A stretch of 64,000 bases of DNA from Molanna angustata. Lineage: Eukaryota; Arthropoda; Insecta; Trichoptera; Molannidae. Each line of letters opens with the position of its first letter. The stretch's first letter is position 1. The position numbers and the translations under genes were made by a program. Below are positions 42,291-55,018 of this stretch, in pieces. Under the pieces are notes generated by a model. The model was not told the DNA's origin and searched no databases. It saw only the letters and a list, made by a program, of their open reading frames with translations. Location of the stretch: contig OY754967.1 in the NCBI GenBank assembly GCA_963576475.1, forward strand, positions 20,686,414 through 20,750,413, written 5' to 3'.

Positions 42291-43761
42291 AAAATTTTAT
42301 ATATTTATTTATCGAATAAAAACTTATACTTATTTAATTCCAAAATATGATCCTATGAAAGTACCTACCTACATAATATGATCCTAATTATTTTATATTT
42401 CATTTATTCTCGACAACATTATGAATCATAAAATTCGTGATATTGGGTCACGACATTGACATGTCAAAAAATTTTCAAATTCATGGGGAAAAACATGTGG
42501 TCACCTTTTTGTGTAAAAAAAAAACTGTGTCTGGGAATCGTAGATATAGGTATTTATAGTTCATATCTACATATATTTCTGCATTCTGCATAATGTATGT
42601 AGGTATGTATCGTAGATGAACACGAATATAATGGGTATGATTGATTGTATCATTGTATGTAAACATTCTTCCTTTGATGATATCTTTACATAAAACCTCA
42701 GCTAATATGTACCACAGAAAATATATATTTATTTTATTTAATAAATTATGGTCATAATGTTGAAATATGATGATATTGCAGTGCATAGTGCATCGAGAAA
42801 ACAGCGAGGTAGGAGAAGTATATGTGCACATGGAAAATATTAATTTAAAAATAAGTACTTTTAAAATTCGAATGAATAAGGTTTTAAACGGGATTTCAAA
42901 GTAAAATTAATATTTGTTCTAATCTATAGGTGGTGTGGATAAACGGCTAGAAATGAACAATTAATTGAGACGATTGAATACAGGAGACAAATAAGAAGAA
43001 CAGAAACATAATTATGGAAAAAGTAAATATAAAACATTATAGTAAATATGTATTTCAAAGGCGCAAAAATCGGCTATTTATATCTACTTTATAACTCCTC
43101 TACGTCTCTATTAAATATTACAATGACTCTATACTCTATAGTACCTATGAGTAAACGATAAGCATTTGAATCAAGTATGTTTTTTATATCGGAAAATAGT
43201 CATTTTAGCAACCTTGGAAAATGTGGAGACGTCTTTTACATATAAATTGCGGTCAATTTGTTAACAAATAAACATCAACATGTTAGGTAGTCAAATTTAT
43301 ACTTTATATTATTAATGTCTTGTTCGTGAAACCGCCATCTATGGAATAAATCAATAAACTTTATCTCGCATCCAAAGAGTCTTCGAAAACCGGACATCGT
43401 CACAATATTATCAAAAGATTTGAAATATAACGAAAATAACACATATTATTGTATATTTTAATGTTATAACAAAGGTACTTAACAACTTGTAAATGTTACT
43501 CACAGATGCTCTTATTCTCAAGATATGTAATTAATTAGTGTGAGTAACACGTTGCTTAAATTAATGCAGTTTCGAGCAATCTCTGACAGGCTTCATTTTA
43601 ATACATGAACAGGCTATTGAAATTTACTAGCAAAATAGATCGCGAGCTAAAGTAAAATGCTCGCAAATAATCATTTTTTTAATAATGATATGTCCTTGTA
43701 CCGATTACATATACATCCTCATACATTCCTTAAATTAAGCACATATGCTTGTGCTATAGGT
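42291..43761. other. 1.5 kb without a recognised gene
   Basis: AT-rich; no splice-bounded frame, repeat or RNA gene seen. Confidence 0.45.
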
Positions 43762-43836
43762 CATCGGTCGTTGCAGGATTCGATCTCACGACCACAGGGT
43801 TACAAACCCAGCACGCTAGCTGCTCTGCCCCCACCC
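43762..43836 (-). mobile_element. tRNA-like SINE head
   Basis: On the minus strand GGGGGCAGAGCAGCTAGCGT, CTGGGTTTGTAACCC and GATCGAATCC resemble A- and B-box tRNA sequence, but no closed acceptor stem is present. A second SINE family, or a decayed tRNA. Confidence 0.45.
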
Positions 43837-44337
43837 ATATAAATTTAATACCAATCAATAATTCATAAGATACTTTTGTATAATATAACTTAAAATTCAA
43901 ACATACATGCATATTCCACGGCTCCCTACAAATCTATCGGATACAGATAGATATATTTTTCATCCCCATGATCCAACTCCAACTAACAAGCTCCTTCCTT
44001 CGGACAAATAATCCCTCTTTCCCTTCTATTATTTTTATTATTATTTTTCTTCATTTGATTTGTTTCCTCAGCACTAATTTAATTGATTTTTTTTATTTGA
44101 AAAAACATTGTGGGCTTATTCATAATTTTAAAAATGTACTTCATCGTTTTTTGTTTATATTTTATGATTTTTCACGCAGCTAATACACAATTACAATTAT
44201 AATCTTTGAATTAAAGAATAGTGAACCTACATTTTACAGAATCAGGCGCATGATAAGAATTAAGTACAATGAATTCATAAGAGTGTTGTAAAATTAATTA
44301 ACAAATATATACCAAAGTATTTTTTTCCCAAAAATAT

Positions 44338-44470
44338 GATTATTATGACCGAACGTTATCGCCAAAGTGGCTCGGCATTATCAAGGTCTAAAATGAAACT
44401 TAGACTAATTCATTTTAGACCTCGATAATGCCGACCCCCATCAGCAAAAATGTTCTGTCATTATAATCGA
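44338..44470. mobile_element. Palindromic MITE
   Basis: Arms 44372-44397 (TCGGCATTATCAAGGTCTAA..) and 44409-44434 pair over 26 bases with one mismatch around an 11-base loop. Weaker complementarity extends outward to ATTATTATGACCGAAC and GTTCTGTCATTATAAT. Confidence 0.75.
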
Positions 44471-44591
44471 ATTTTTGTAAAAAAATGCTATCGTATAATT
44501 CATTATTTTTTAAATAGACTTCCACTCTGTTAACAGAAAGACTTTACAGTCATTATAAAAGTGTTTTTTAACAGATTTTTAATTATCTCAA

Positions 44592-44895
44592 TAGAGACGA
44601 AGTTGGAATATTTATTGTAGGAGAACCGGGAAATCAAGGCACCTACAGGGCTTACGACCTGTCATCGGCTGGTTTACGTGATCACTTTATGCGCTTGCGC
44701 AACGTTCACCAATTATGCCTTTTAATGAGATCCCTATCAATTCAATTTTGAAAGTTCTATATATTGTAATACTGAAATTCTTTTCGCTTGAAAATAAGGA
44801 ATTTTTACTACAGCCATCTATGGGTGAAATTATGAACAACAATCCTATTATTTTTATTTATTTTGTTGGAACGCCATCTATTGAGAGAATTGGTT
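44592..44895 (+). mobile_element. SINE-like dispersed repeat, copy 2
   Basis: Matches 27555-27850 through GGCTGGTTTACGTGATCACT and extends to CGCCATCTATTGAGAGAATT. Confidence 0.75.
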
Positions 44896-45168
44896 TTTTG
44901 TAAATAATGAAAGCTACAATTCTTATAACTGAGGTGACAAATGCATTTTTCGCATAGAAGTCACCCCTGAATTGCGCCAGACTTATAAGGTCATTTTTGT
45001 CTTATTTACCTACTTGTACCAATGTGTAAGTAATCGAATATTTTTATTATCTTTGACTCCCGACAGGGAAAAAAATCCAATGTTTGCGCATATGCAATAA
45101 TAAAAATATTCGATTATAAAAGTGTTTTATTTTATTTTTGTGTTGCTTCCCAGGAATCTAACCGGTAT

Positions 45169-46190
45169 TCCAACTGTCGATTTGTTCAGGAGAACTTTGT
45201 TCTCTTAACATATCGACAATGTATCAAGCCAGAATACGCGAGAATTGTATGGAGAGGTCTACTTTTTTCACGGCTTTTCCAACTTTGAAGTCAAAAAACA
45301 CCAACTTAGAGGCTTCGCAGCATATATGTTCCATACACGGATTTACTCAGAATTCGGAGTAGAACATTTCGTGTGTCTGTGTGTCTGTGTGTGTGTCTGT
45401 GTGTGTGTGTGTCTGTGTGTCCGTCCCCCCCTTATAACTTTTGATCCGCTCAATTTACAGAGCCTAAAATTTCAGAATATATAAACAGTTAAAGGCCTAC
45501 AAAACTTTTATACTCGGAATTTTGAATTTTTGTTTCAGTCAGGGGTTATCAACTTTTGAATTTTTATTTTATTTTTCCATATATCTCAGAAACCATAAAC
45601 GGTAGAACGCTGAAAATTGGTACAAACATAGACAAATACAAAATCTCAAATTAATTTTTTCAAAAAAATTCCAGGGTTTCTCAAACATTTTTTATTAAGA
45701 AAAATATTTTTTTTATGATAAATTTATGAGTTTAACTGCCTATATTTCCAAAACTTTTACAATTATCGAAAAAAGCCGAAACACCCCAACTAGATAATTT
45801 AATTTTCTATAAAAAATATTAACATTGTAGTAGAAGATCTCAATTTTTTTTTAACAATTTTTTTAAAAATTGAATTTAGTGACGACATCGCTTCATACAT
45901 TTTGTATGGCAGTCGCCTATACACAATATGTAAGAAGACTTAATAGTTTGTTACTTCATCTCCAAACATACATACATACCATCATGCAATTTGCATATTC
46001 TGGGTAGGAAAAAGGATCTTCCTCCATACTATCCTATCTTGACATACATACCTACATATGTTGTATAGAAAACAAAATATCTGAAAATATTCAATAATTT
46101 GTATCTATGGGTTTATAGTTTGGTACATATTCTTCAACTATACATACTATCGCTATCGACAGTTGGATCTCATGTGTTACATGCAACTAG
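45169..46190 (+). mobile_element. Helitron-like element, array copy 1
   Basis: Starts TCCAACTGTCGAT and ends GCAACTAG followed by T. Near the 3' end ATCGACAGTTGG inverts the start, followed by a small CATGT-GTT-ACATG hairpin 4 bases before CTAG. A 44-nt hairpin lies at 45175-45218. A (TGTGTC)n-type microsatellite sits at about 45370-45420. TC...CTAG ends with a 3' hairpin are Helitron marks. Subterminal inverted repeats and an internal microsatellite recall Helentron-associated elements. There is no Rep/helicase ORF, so it is non-autonomous. Confidence 0.8.
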
Positions 46191-46219
46191 TTAATATAAT
46201 ACTTGTATGTAATGTGTAT

Positions 46220-47243
46220 TCCAACTGTCGATTTGTTCAGGAGAACTTTGTTCTCTTAACATATCGACAATGTATCAAGCCAGAATACGCGAGAATTGTA
46301 TGGAGAGGTCTACTTTTTTCACGGCTTTTCCAACTTTGAAGTCAAAAAACACCAACTTAGAGGCTTCGCAGCATATATGTTCCATACACGGATTTACTCA
46401 GAATTCGGAGTAGAACATTTCGTGTGTCTGTGTGTCTGTGTGTGTGTCTGTGTGTGTGTGTGTGTCTGTGTGTCCGTCCCCCCCTTATAACTTTTGATCC
46501 GCTCAATTTACAGAGCCTAAAATTTCAGAATATATAAACAGTTAAAGGCCTACAAAACTTTTATACTCGGAATTTTGAATTTTTGTTTCAGTCAGGGGTT
46601 ATCAACTTTTGAATTTTTATTTTATTTTTCCATATATCTCAGAAACCATAAACGGTAGAACGCTGAAAATTGGTACAAACATAGACAAATACAAAATCTC
46701 AAATTAATTTTTTCAAAAAAATTCCAGGGTTTCTCAAACATTTTTTATTAAGAAAAATATTTTTTTTATGATAAATTTATGAGTTTAACTGCCTATATTT
46801 CCAAAACTTTTACAATTATCGAAAAAAGCCGAAACACCCCAACTAGATAATTTAATTTTCTATAAAAAATATTAACATTGTAGTAGAAGATCTCAATTTT
46901 TTTTTAACAATTTTTTTAAAAATTGAATTTAGTGACGACATCGCTTCATACATTTTGTATGGCAGTCGCCTATACACAATATGTAAGAAGACTTAATAGT
47001 TTGTTACTTCATCTCCAAACATACATACATACCATCATGCAATTTGCATATTCTGGGTAGGAAAAAGGATCTTCTTCCATACTATCCTATCTTGACATAC
47101 ATACCTACATATTTTGTATAGAAAACAAAATATCTGAAAATATTCAATAATTTGTATCTATGGGTTTATAGTTTGGTACATATTCTTCAACTATACATAC
47201 CATCGCTATCGACAGTTGGATCTCATGTGTTACATGCAACTAG
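46220..47243 (+). mobile_element. Helitron-like element, array copy 2
   Basis: Nearly identical to copy 1, separated from it by 29 bases of unrelated AT-rich sequence. Same ends and same flanking T. Confidence 0.85.
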
Positions 47244-47278
47244 TAAGTAAGTGGATATGTGTTATATTTGATGTATTA

Positions 47279-48336
47279 TCCAACTGTCGATTTGTTCAGG
47301 AGAACTTTGTTCTCTTAACATATCGACAATGTATCAAGCCAGAATACGCGAGAATTGTATGGAGAGGTCTACTTTTTTCATGGATTTTCCAACTTTGAAG
47401 TCAAAAAACACCAACTTAGAGGCTTCGCAGCATATATGTTCCATACACGGATTTACTCAGAATTCGGAGTAGAACATTTCGTGTGTCTGTGTGTGTGTGT
47501 GTCTGTGTGTGTGTCTGTGTGTCTGTGTGTGTGTCTGTGTGTCTGTGTGTGTGTGTGTCTGTGTGTCCGTCCCCCCCTTATAACTTTTGATCCGCTCAAT
47601 TTACAGAGCCTAAAATTTCAGAATATATAAACAGTTACAGGCCTACAAAACTTTTATACTCGGAATTTTGAATTTTTGTTTCAGTCAGGGGTTATCAACT
47701 TTTGAATTTTTATTTTATTTTTCCATATATCTCAGAAACCATAAACGCTAGAACGCTGAAAATTGGTACAAACATAGACAAATACAAAATCTCAAATTAG
47801 TTTTTTCAAAAAAATTCCAGGGTTTCTCAAACATTTTTTATTAAGAAAAATATTTTTTTTATGATAAATTTATGAGTTTAACTGCCTATATTTCCAAAAC
47901 TTTTACAATTATCGAAAAAAGCCGAAACACCCCAACTAGATAATTTAATTTTCTATAAAAAATATTAACATTGTAGTAGAAGATCTCAATTTTTTTTTAA
48001 CAATTTTTTTAAAAATTGAATTTAGTGACGACATCGCTTCATATATTTTGTATGGCAGTCGCCTATACACAATATGTAAGAAGACTTAATAGTTTGTTAC
48101 TTCATCTCCAAACATACATACATACCATCATGCAATTTGCATATTCTGGGTAGGAAAAAGGATCTTCTTCCATACTATCCTATCTTGACATACATACCTA
48201 CATATGTTGTATAGAAAACAAAATATCTGAAAATATTCAATAATTTGTATCTATGGGTTTATAGTTTGGTACATATTCTTCAACTATACATACTATCGCT
48301 ATCGACAGTTGGATCTCATGTGTTACATGCAACTAG
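47279..48336 (+). mobile_element. Helitron-like element, array copy 3
   Basis: Longer (1058 bp) because the (TG)n/(TGTC)n tract is expanded. A 35-base spacer separates it from copy 2. Confidence 0.85.
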
Positions 48337-48345
48337 TATACATAT

Positions 48346-49371
48346 TCCAACTGTCGATTTGTTCAGGAGAACTTTGTTCTCTTAACATATCGACAATGTA
48401 TCAAGCCAGAATACGCGAGAATTGTATGGAGAGGTCTACTTTTTTCACGGCTTTTCCAACTTTGAAGTCAAAAAACACCAACTTAGAGGCTTCGCAGCAT
48501 ATATGTTCCATACACGGATTTACTCAGAATTCGGAGTAGAACATTTCGTGTGTCTGTGTGTGTGTGTGTCTGTGTGTGTGTCTGTGTGTGTGTCTGTGTG
48601 TCCGTCCCCCCCTTATAACTTTTGATCCGCTCAATTTACAGAGCCTAAAATTTCAGAATATATAAACAGTTACAGGCCTACAAAACTTTTATACTCGGGA
48701 TTTTGAATTTTTGTTTCAGTCAGGGGTTATCAACTTTTGAATTTTTATTTTATTTTTCCATATATCTCAGAAACCATAAACGCTAGAACGCTGAAAATTG
48801 GTACAAACATAGACAAATACAAAATCTCAAATTAGTTTTTTCAAAAAAATTCCAGGGTTTCTCAAACATTTTTTATTAAGAAAAATATTTTTTTTATGAT
48901 AAATTTATGAGTTTAACTGCCTATATTTCCAAAACTTTTACAATTATCGAAAAAAGCCGAAACACCCCAACTAGATAATTTAATTTTCTATAAAAAATAT
49001 TAACATTGTAGTAGAAGATCTCAATTTTTTTTTAACAATTTTTTTAAAAATTGAATTTAGTGACGACATCGCTTCATATATTTTGTATGGCAGTCGCCTA
49101 TACACAATATGTAAGAAGACTTAATAGTTTGTTACTTCATCTCCAAACATACATACATACCATCATGCAATTTGCATATTCTGGGTAGGAAAAAGGATCT
49201 TCTTCCATACTATCCTATCTTGACATACATACCTACATATGTTGTATAGAAAACAAAATATCTGAAAATATTCAATAATTTGTATCTATGGGTTTATAGT
49301 TTGGTACATATTCTTCAACTATACATACTATCGCTATCGACAGTTGGATCTCATGTGTTACATGCAACTAG
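48346..49371 (+). mobile_element. Helitron-like element, array copy 4
   Basis: Follows copy 3 after only 9 bases (TATACATAT). Forms a tail-to-tail inverted pair with copy 5. Confidence 0.85.
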
Positions 49372-49378
49372 TATAATA

Positions 49379-50428
49379 CTAGTTGCATGTAACACATGAG
49401 ATCCAACTGTCGATAGCGATAGTATGTATAGTTGAAGAATATGTACCAAACTATAAACCCATAGATACAAATTATTGAATATTTTCAGATATTTTGTTTT
49501 CTATACAACATATGTAGGTATGTATGTCAAGATAGGATAGTATGGAAGAAGATCCTTTTTCCTACCCAGAATATGCAAATTGCATGATGGTATGTATGTA
49601 TGTTTGGAGATGAAGTAACAAACTATTAAGTCTTCTTACATATTGTGTATAGGCGACTGCCATACAAAATGTATGAAGCGATGTCGTCACTAAATTCAAT
49701 TTTTAAAAAAATTGTTAAAAAAAAATTGAGATCTTCTACTACAATGTTAATATTTTTTATAGAAAATTAAATTATCTAGTTGGGGTGTTTCGGCTTTTTT
49801 TGATAATTGTAAAAGTTTTGGAAATATAGGCAGTTAAACTCATAAATTTATCATAAAAAAAATATTTTTCTTAATAAAAAATGTTTGAGAAACCCTGGAA
49901 TTTTTTTGAAAAAACTAATTTGAGATTTTGTATTTGTCTATGTTTGTACCAATTTTCAGCGTTCTACCGTTTATGGTTTCTGAGATATATGGAAAAATAA
50001 AATAAAAATTCAAAAGTTGATAACCCCTGACTGAAACAAAAATTCAAAATTCCGAGTATAAAAGTTTTGTAGGCCTGTAACTGTTTATATATTCTGAAAT
50101 TTTAGGCTCTGTAAATTTAGCGGATCAAAAGTTATAAGGGGGGGACGGACACACAGACACACACACACACAGACACACACACAGACACACAGACACACAC
50201 ACAGACACACACACACACAGACACACGAAATGTTCTACTCCGAATTCTGAGTAAATCCGTGTATGGAACATATATGCTGCGAAGCCTCTAAGTTGGTGTT
50301 TTTTGACTTCAAAGTTGGAAAATCCATGAAAAAAGTAGACCTCTCCATACAATTCTCGCGTATTCTGGCTTGATACATTGTCGATATGTTAAGAGAACAA
50401 AGTTCTCCTGAACAAATCGACAGTTGGA
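49379..50428 (-). mobile_element. Helitron-like element, array copy 5 (inverted)
   Basis: Complete copy on the minus strand, with CTAG at 49379 and the TCC start at 50428. Only TATAATA separates it from copy 4, so 48346-50428 is a palindrome of about 2 kb. Confidence 0.85.
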
Positions 50429-50449
50429 ATAATTTATTTGTTGCATTTA

Positions 50450-51471
50450 TCCAACTGTCGATTTGTTCAGGAGAACTTTGTTCTCTTAACATATCGACAA
50501 TGTATCAAGCCAGAATACACGAGAATTGTATGGAGAGGTCTACTTTTTTCACGGCTTTTCCAACTTTGAAGTCAAAAAACACCAACTTAGAGGCTTCGCA
50601 GCATATATGTTCCATACACGGATTTACTCAGAATTCGGAGTAGAACATTTCGTGTGTCTGTGTGTGTGTGTGTGTGTGTGTCTGTGTGTCTGTGTGTGTG
50701 TCCGTCCCCCCCTTATAACTTTTGATCCGCTCAATTTACAGAGCCTAAAATTTCAGAATATATAAACAGTTACAGGCCTACAAAACTTTTATACTCGGAA
50801 TTTTGAATTTTTGTTTCAGTCAGGGGTTATCAACTATTGAATTTTTATTTTATTTTTCCATATATCTCAGAAACCATAAACGCTAGAACGCTGAAAATTG
50901 GTACAAACATAGACAAATACAAAATCTCAAATTGGTTTTTTCAAAAAAATTCCAGGGTTTCTCAAACATTTTTTATTAAGAAAAATATTTTTTTTATGAT
51001 AAATTTATGAGTTTAACTGCCTATATTTCCAAAAATTTTACAATTATCGAAAAAAGCCGAAACACCCCAACTAGATAATTTAATTTTCTATAAAAAATAT
51101 TACCATTGTAGTAGAAGATCTCAATTTTTTTTTAACAATTTTTTTAAAAATTGAATTTAGTGACGACATCGCTTCATACATTTTGTATGGCAGTCGCCTA
51201 TACACAATATGTAAGAAGACTTAATAGTTTGATACTTCATCTCCAAACATACATACATACCATCATGCTATTTGCATATTCTGGGTAGGAAAAAGGATCT
51301 TCCTCCATACTATCCTATCTTGACATACATACCTACATATGTTGTATAGAAAACAAAATATCTGAAAATATTCAATAATTTGTATCTATGGGTTTATAGT
51401 TTGGTACATATTCTTCAACTATACATACTATCGCTATCGACAGTTGGATCTCATGTGTTACATGCAACTAG
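50450..51471 (+). mobile_element. Helitron-like element, array copy 6
   Basis: Direct orientation, head-to-head with copy 5 across a 21-base spacer. Ends CTAG followed by T. Confidence 0.85.
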
Positions 51472-51589
51472 TATAAAAATAACAAACAATTATACATATT
51501 TTGTACTATAATTTTACAACAAATAGGCTATTGCTCAGCTGTACCTACACCCGTAGAGGCCCACAGTGCCGCTGGTTTTCAACAATATT

Positions 51590-51752
51590 TATTAAACATG
51601 TACCCAATAACAAGTTGTCACACTCTGGAGACTTACGGTATTTATCGTCTCACAGATCTTGACTGAAAACACAATTAAACTGTCTCTCCACTGGGAATCG
51701 AACCCGGCACATTTGGCTCAGATATCTGACCAACTGAGCCACGAAGGCCGAC
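51590..51752 (-). mobile_element. tRNA-derived SINE
   Basis: On the minus strand: GTCGGCCTTCGTGGCTCAGT (A-box region), GGGTTCGATTCCC (B box), then CAAGATCTGTGAGACGATAA and AACTTGTTATTGGG. Related to 52305-52478, 41649 and 28395. Confidence 0.75.
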
Positions 51753-52304
51753 AATCAATTCCTTTATAACTGTATATTTCATCATTGCTCAAGATTATTA
51801 TTGTATAGAAATATTTATTAGTGATTGTAAGTACATTTGCAAACAAATTAACTTGCAACTATCGTATTTGTAATATGAATCAGTAAAATATGCACGTGCT
51901 CTAAATTAAGAAATAAAATGTGGGTTTTCCACTAAACTGATGTAACTAGATGCGGGTACAAATACAGAACCGTTATTAATCGCTATTGAATATTTTCAAT
52001 TATTATGCGAAATTCCATGACAAGTTATCACAAATCACATTTTTTGTGACAAGTCATATCACAATTCACTCAACTCTTTTCCAACAAAAAATAAACTGAC
52101 GATTTTATTATTGTTGCAATGTTGATGGTAATTATGCTGTAGAATTGTATTTATTTATTTACTTTACATATATTTTTTTATATTAAACAAATTTACTGTA
52201 TTTCTGTAAATTAAATTTATTGTAATGTGGAACGGAAACTATCACCAGGTTCATATTTTTTTATCTTACTTTTTGGGGAACTAACAGGTACTACGTCAAA
52301 GATT
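51753..52304. other. AT-rich spacer
   Basis: No gene or repeat recognised. Confidence 0.5.
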
Positions 52305-52478
52305 AATTTAACATGAACCCAATAACAAGTTGCCACATTCTGGAGACTTACTATATTAATCGTCTCACAGATCCAGACTGAAAACACAATTAAAAACTGC
52401 GTCTCCACCGAGAATCGAACCCGGGACCCTTGGATCAGCAGTCAGATACCCAACCAACAGAGCCACGACGGCCGACAA
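52305..52478 (-). mobile_element. tRNA-derived SINE, second copy
   Basis: On the minus strand: GTCGGCCGTCGTGGCTCTGT, GGTTGGGTATCTGACTGCTG, B box GGGTTCGATTC, then the shared body ending in ACTTGTTATTGGGTTCATG. No tRNA acceptor stem, so it is not a functional tRNA. Confidence 0.8.
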
Positions 52479-53499
52479 TTGCGTTGATAGTTGCTTATAT
52501 TGTCACTAAAATTGTATACTGCTGTCCCTATAGAACAGAATTTCCTAGTAGGGCAGCAGTAACCTACTTGTTGTCATTGTAAATATGGTGTGATTAAAAA
52601 TATATAAATAAAAAATCAAAAAAAATAAGTAGTTCCACATATGTATTTGACTTTTATCGGTGATAAAGGACTATATAACCCATTTATTAATTTATCTTAT
52701 ATGTTTATTTTTTAATTGAACAAATTAAGTATAGTTCCACGTATGTATTTGATCAGTTGATAAGGGCCTAGTCAGCCGAAACAGTCGTCCAGTCAAAAGG
52801 AAAATACATAATATGTGGTACTATAATCAATTTGTTTCATTCAAAAAACTCTATAATGAAAGTAATCAAAAATCGATTGATTTGTGTAAAGAACATTATT
52901 TGTCCATATGTCGTCCAAATGCCTCTGCAAGTTGAAGATTTGAAGATTTTCTCATGGGTCCCATCTTCAGATCTTTGCAAATTTATATGGAGCCACCCAC
53001 GGTTTAATTAATGATTAATAATGAAAAACCAGATACCATTGTAAAGAATTGTCGCTGAAGAAACATAAATAAATCATGACGAAATGATAACATCCTCCTT
53101 TTTTCAACGATGGTTATAAATTTCAAACTACATATATTATTATTTAAAAAGTCACCGTGTTATACTGAATGTCTGTTATACAAAAAAATTCAAAATAAAC
53201 CTTCAACGGCAGTGTCTATGAATACAAAGCAAACATGTAACCCACCTTCTAAAATTCATAAATTCATAGTTGGCGAATAAAAAGCCGACCTGTTACACTA
53301 TTATATGCATGAAATTATACTGAGTTAAGGATATTGGTAGCGATGTCATCATTGATACCTTGACAACTATACAATTATCAATTGTTATTATCTATTGTCT
53401 AGAGAGCTATTATAAAATTGAACACAAGTGTGTCAATAGAATATATATCATATTAAATATTCAGCTAATTTATTTATTTATTTATTAACTGGTCAGACT
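52479..53499. other. 1 kb without a recognised gene
   Basis: AT-rich; nothing supported. Confidence 0.45.
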
Positions 53500-53625
53500 G
53501 GTTGTGCCTTTTTAGGTGAGACGAAACTGGTATGTGGAGATACGGGCATGTGTCGTGCTTCCTTTTATTAGGTAATGCACATTCGCACACCTGTCGCTAG
53601 ATACCCTACATTGTATATAAGTATA
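53500..53625 (+). mobile_element. (TGAA)-tailed retroelement family, fragment without tail
   Basis: GTGCCTTTTTAGGTGAGACG, GGCATGTGTCGTGCTTCC and CACCTGTCGCTAGATACCCT match the minus-strand copies at 28128 and 55731. Confidence 0.65.
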
Positions 53626-53639
53626 AATAGCCTTACTTT

Positions 53640-54015
53640 TTGTAAACAAAATATTATAACCAAAAAAACATTTGTATAATATCACAAAAAAAAAAACAAA
53701 AATATTAATTTATAATCACATAATAGGATAAAAAAAAATTAAAAAAATGAATAAAGAAAAAAAATGAAGATAAAAAATATGTATATTTATAACAACAAAT
53801 ACAAAAAAGATAAAAATATATGTTATCACATATTGTAGGATAAAATAAATTAAAAAAAAATGGTAAAGGTAAAAAAAATGTAGATAAAAGAAATATATTA
53901 TATAACATGATAAATACAAAAAAGACTAAAATATCTATAATCACAGATAATAGGATAAAATAAATATAAAAAAATGAAAAAAAAAGTCAAATAAAATGAA
54001 GACATAAAGAAGATT

Positions 54016-54017
<2 letters not shown>
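53640..54017. other. A-rich low-complexity stretch
   Basis: Several loosely repeated blocks of AATATATA..CACATA.TAGGATAAAA separated by A-runs (about 53715, 53825 and 53940). Long frames on the minus strand are Phe/Ile-rich artefacts. Confidence 0.55.
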
Positions 54018-54292
<275 letters not shown>

Positions 54293-54787
54293 ATTTAACA
54301 TATTATGTTCCAATACACGTAAAAATACAATTCACAAGTATAGTAATTTTTACAATAGTTTTTTTTTTCAATGCCTCATCAAATAGATTGCAATATTGTG
54401 TTTGATGAGGGAATCACTTACACTGACAAAATATAAAAATATACATAAAGTCATACATAAAGTAATTAAATCGTAATCATACATGAACAAATAATCAAAT
54501 AAACATTAAAAAAAAATTAAAAATAAGGAATACAGACAATCGAAACATATCAAACACATATTAAAATAAGAAAAAGGAAATACAGGCAATTAAAACATAT
54601 CAACAACAAATCGAAAACAACCAATTTAGAATGTTAGATGCATGGGGGTATAATAGTTAGATGCAATTTTAATTTTTGTTTAAACTTTTTATATTCCTTT
54701 ATCTGATTAAAAACACTATTAAAATAAATTAAAAGTAGGATAGGTAGTAGTTAGTACATATTATCAATAAATAAATTGAGTAATGTT

Positions 54788-55018
54788 ATGAAACACAGAA
54801 AATATTTAGACAGACATCCAGCTTACATTTTTCATAAAAAGAAAATAATATTGGTTATTATTATGAGTGCTGGACGTCCAATTATGGATGCACACAAAAT
54901 TACATCAGCTCTTATTCATGAGTTACATAAATTAGATAAAATTCGGTTACAAAAGTTAAGTAAAATAATAAGAAGAAAAAAATATTTACAAAATTTAAGA
55001 AATTTAAGAAAAAAATAG
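54788..55018 (+). CDS. Small basic ORF of unknown nature
   Basis: 76 codons from ATG at 54788, with a second possible start at 54863 giving MSAGRPIMDAHKITSALIHE. The C-terminal half (LHKLDKIRLQKLSKIIRRKK) is Lys/Leu-rich and could form an amphipathic helix. It looks less random than other short frames nearby, but I recognise no family. It has no clear promoter or polyadenylation signal and lies among repeats. It could be a transposon remnant or chance. Confidence 0.25.
   Translation: MKHRKYLDRHPAYIFHKKKIILVIIMSAGRPIMDAHKITSALIHELHKLDKIRLQKLSKIIRRKKYLQNLRNLRKK

Noticed and set aside
45245..45484. Frame MYGEVYFFHGFSNFEVKKHQ repeated in each Helitron-like copy
   Set aside because: It is conserved only because the copies are nearly identical, runs into a microsatellite (Cys-Val repeats), and is broken in the older copies at 1-213 and 32175.
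52400..52478. tRNA gene
   Set aside because: A- and B-box-like sequences are present but there is no acceptor stem or anticodon arm, and the body matches other SINE copies. Same for 41649, 51690 and 43762.
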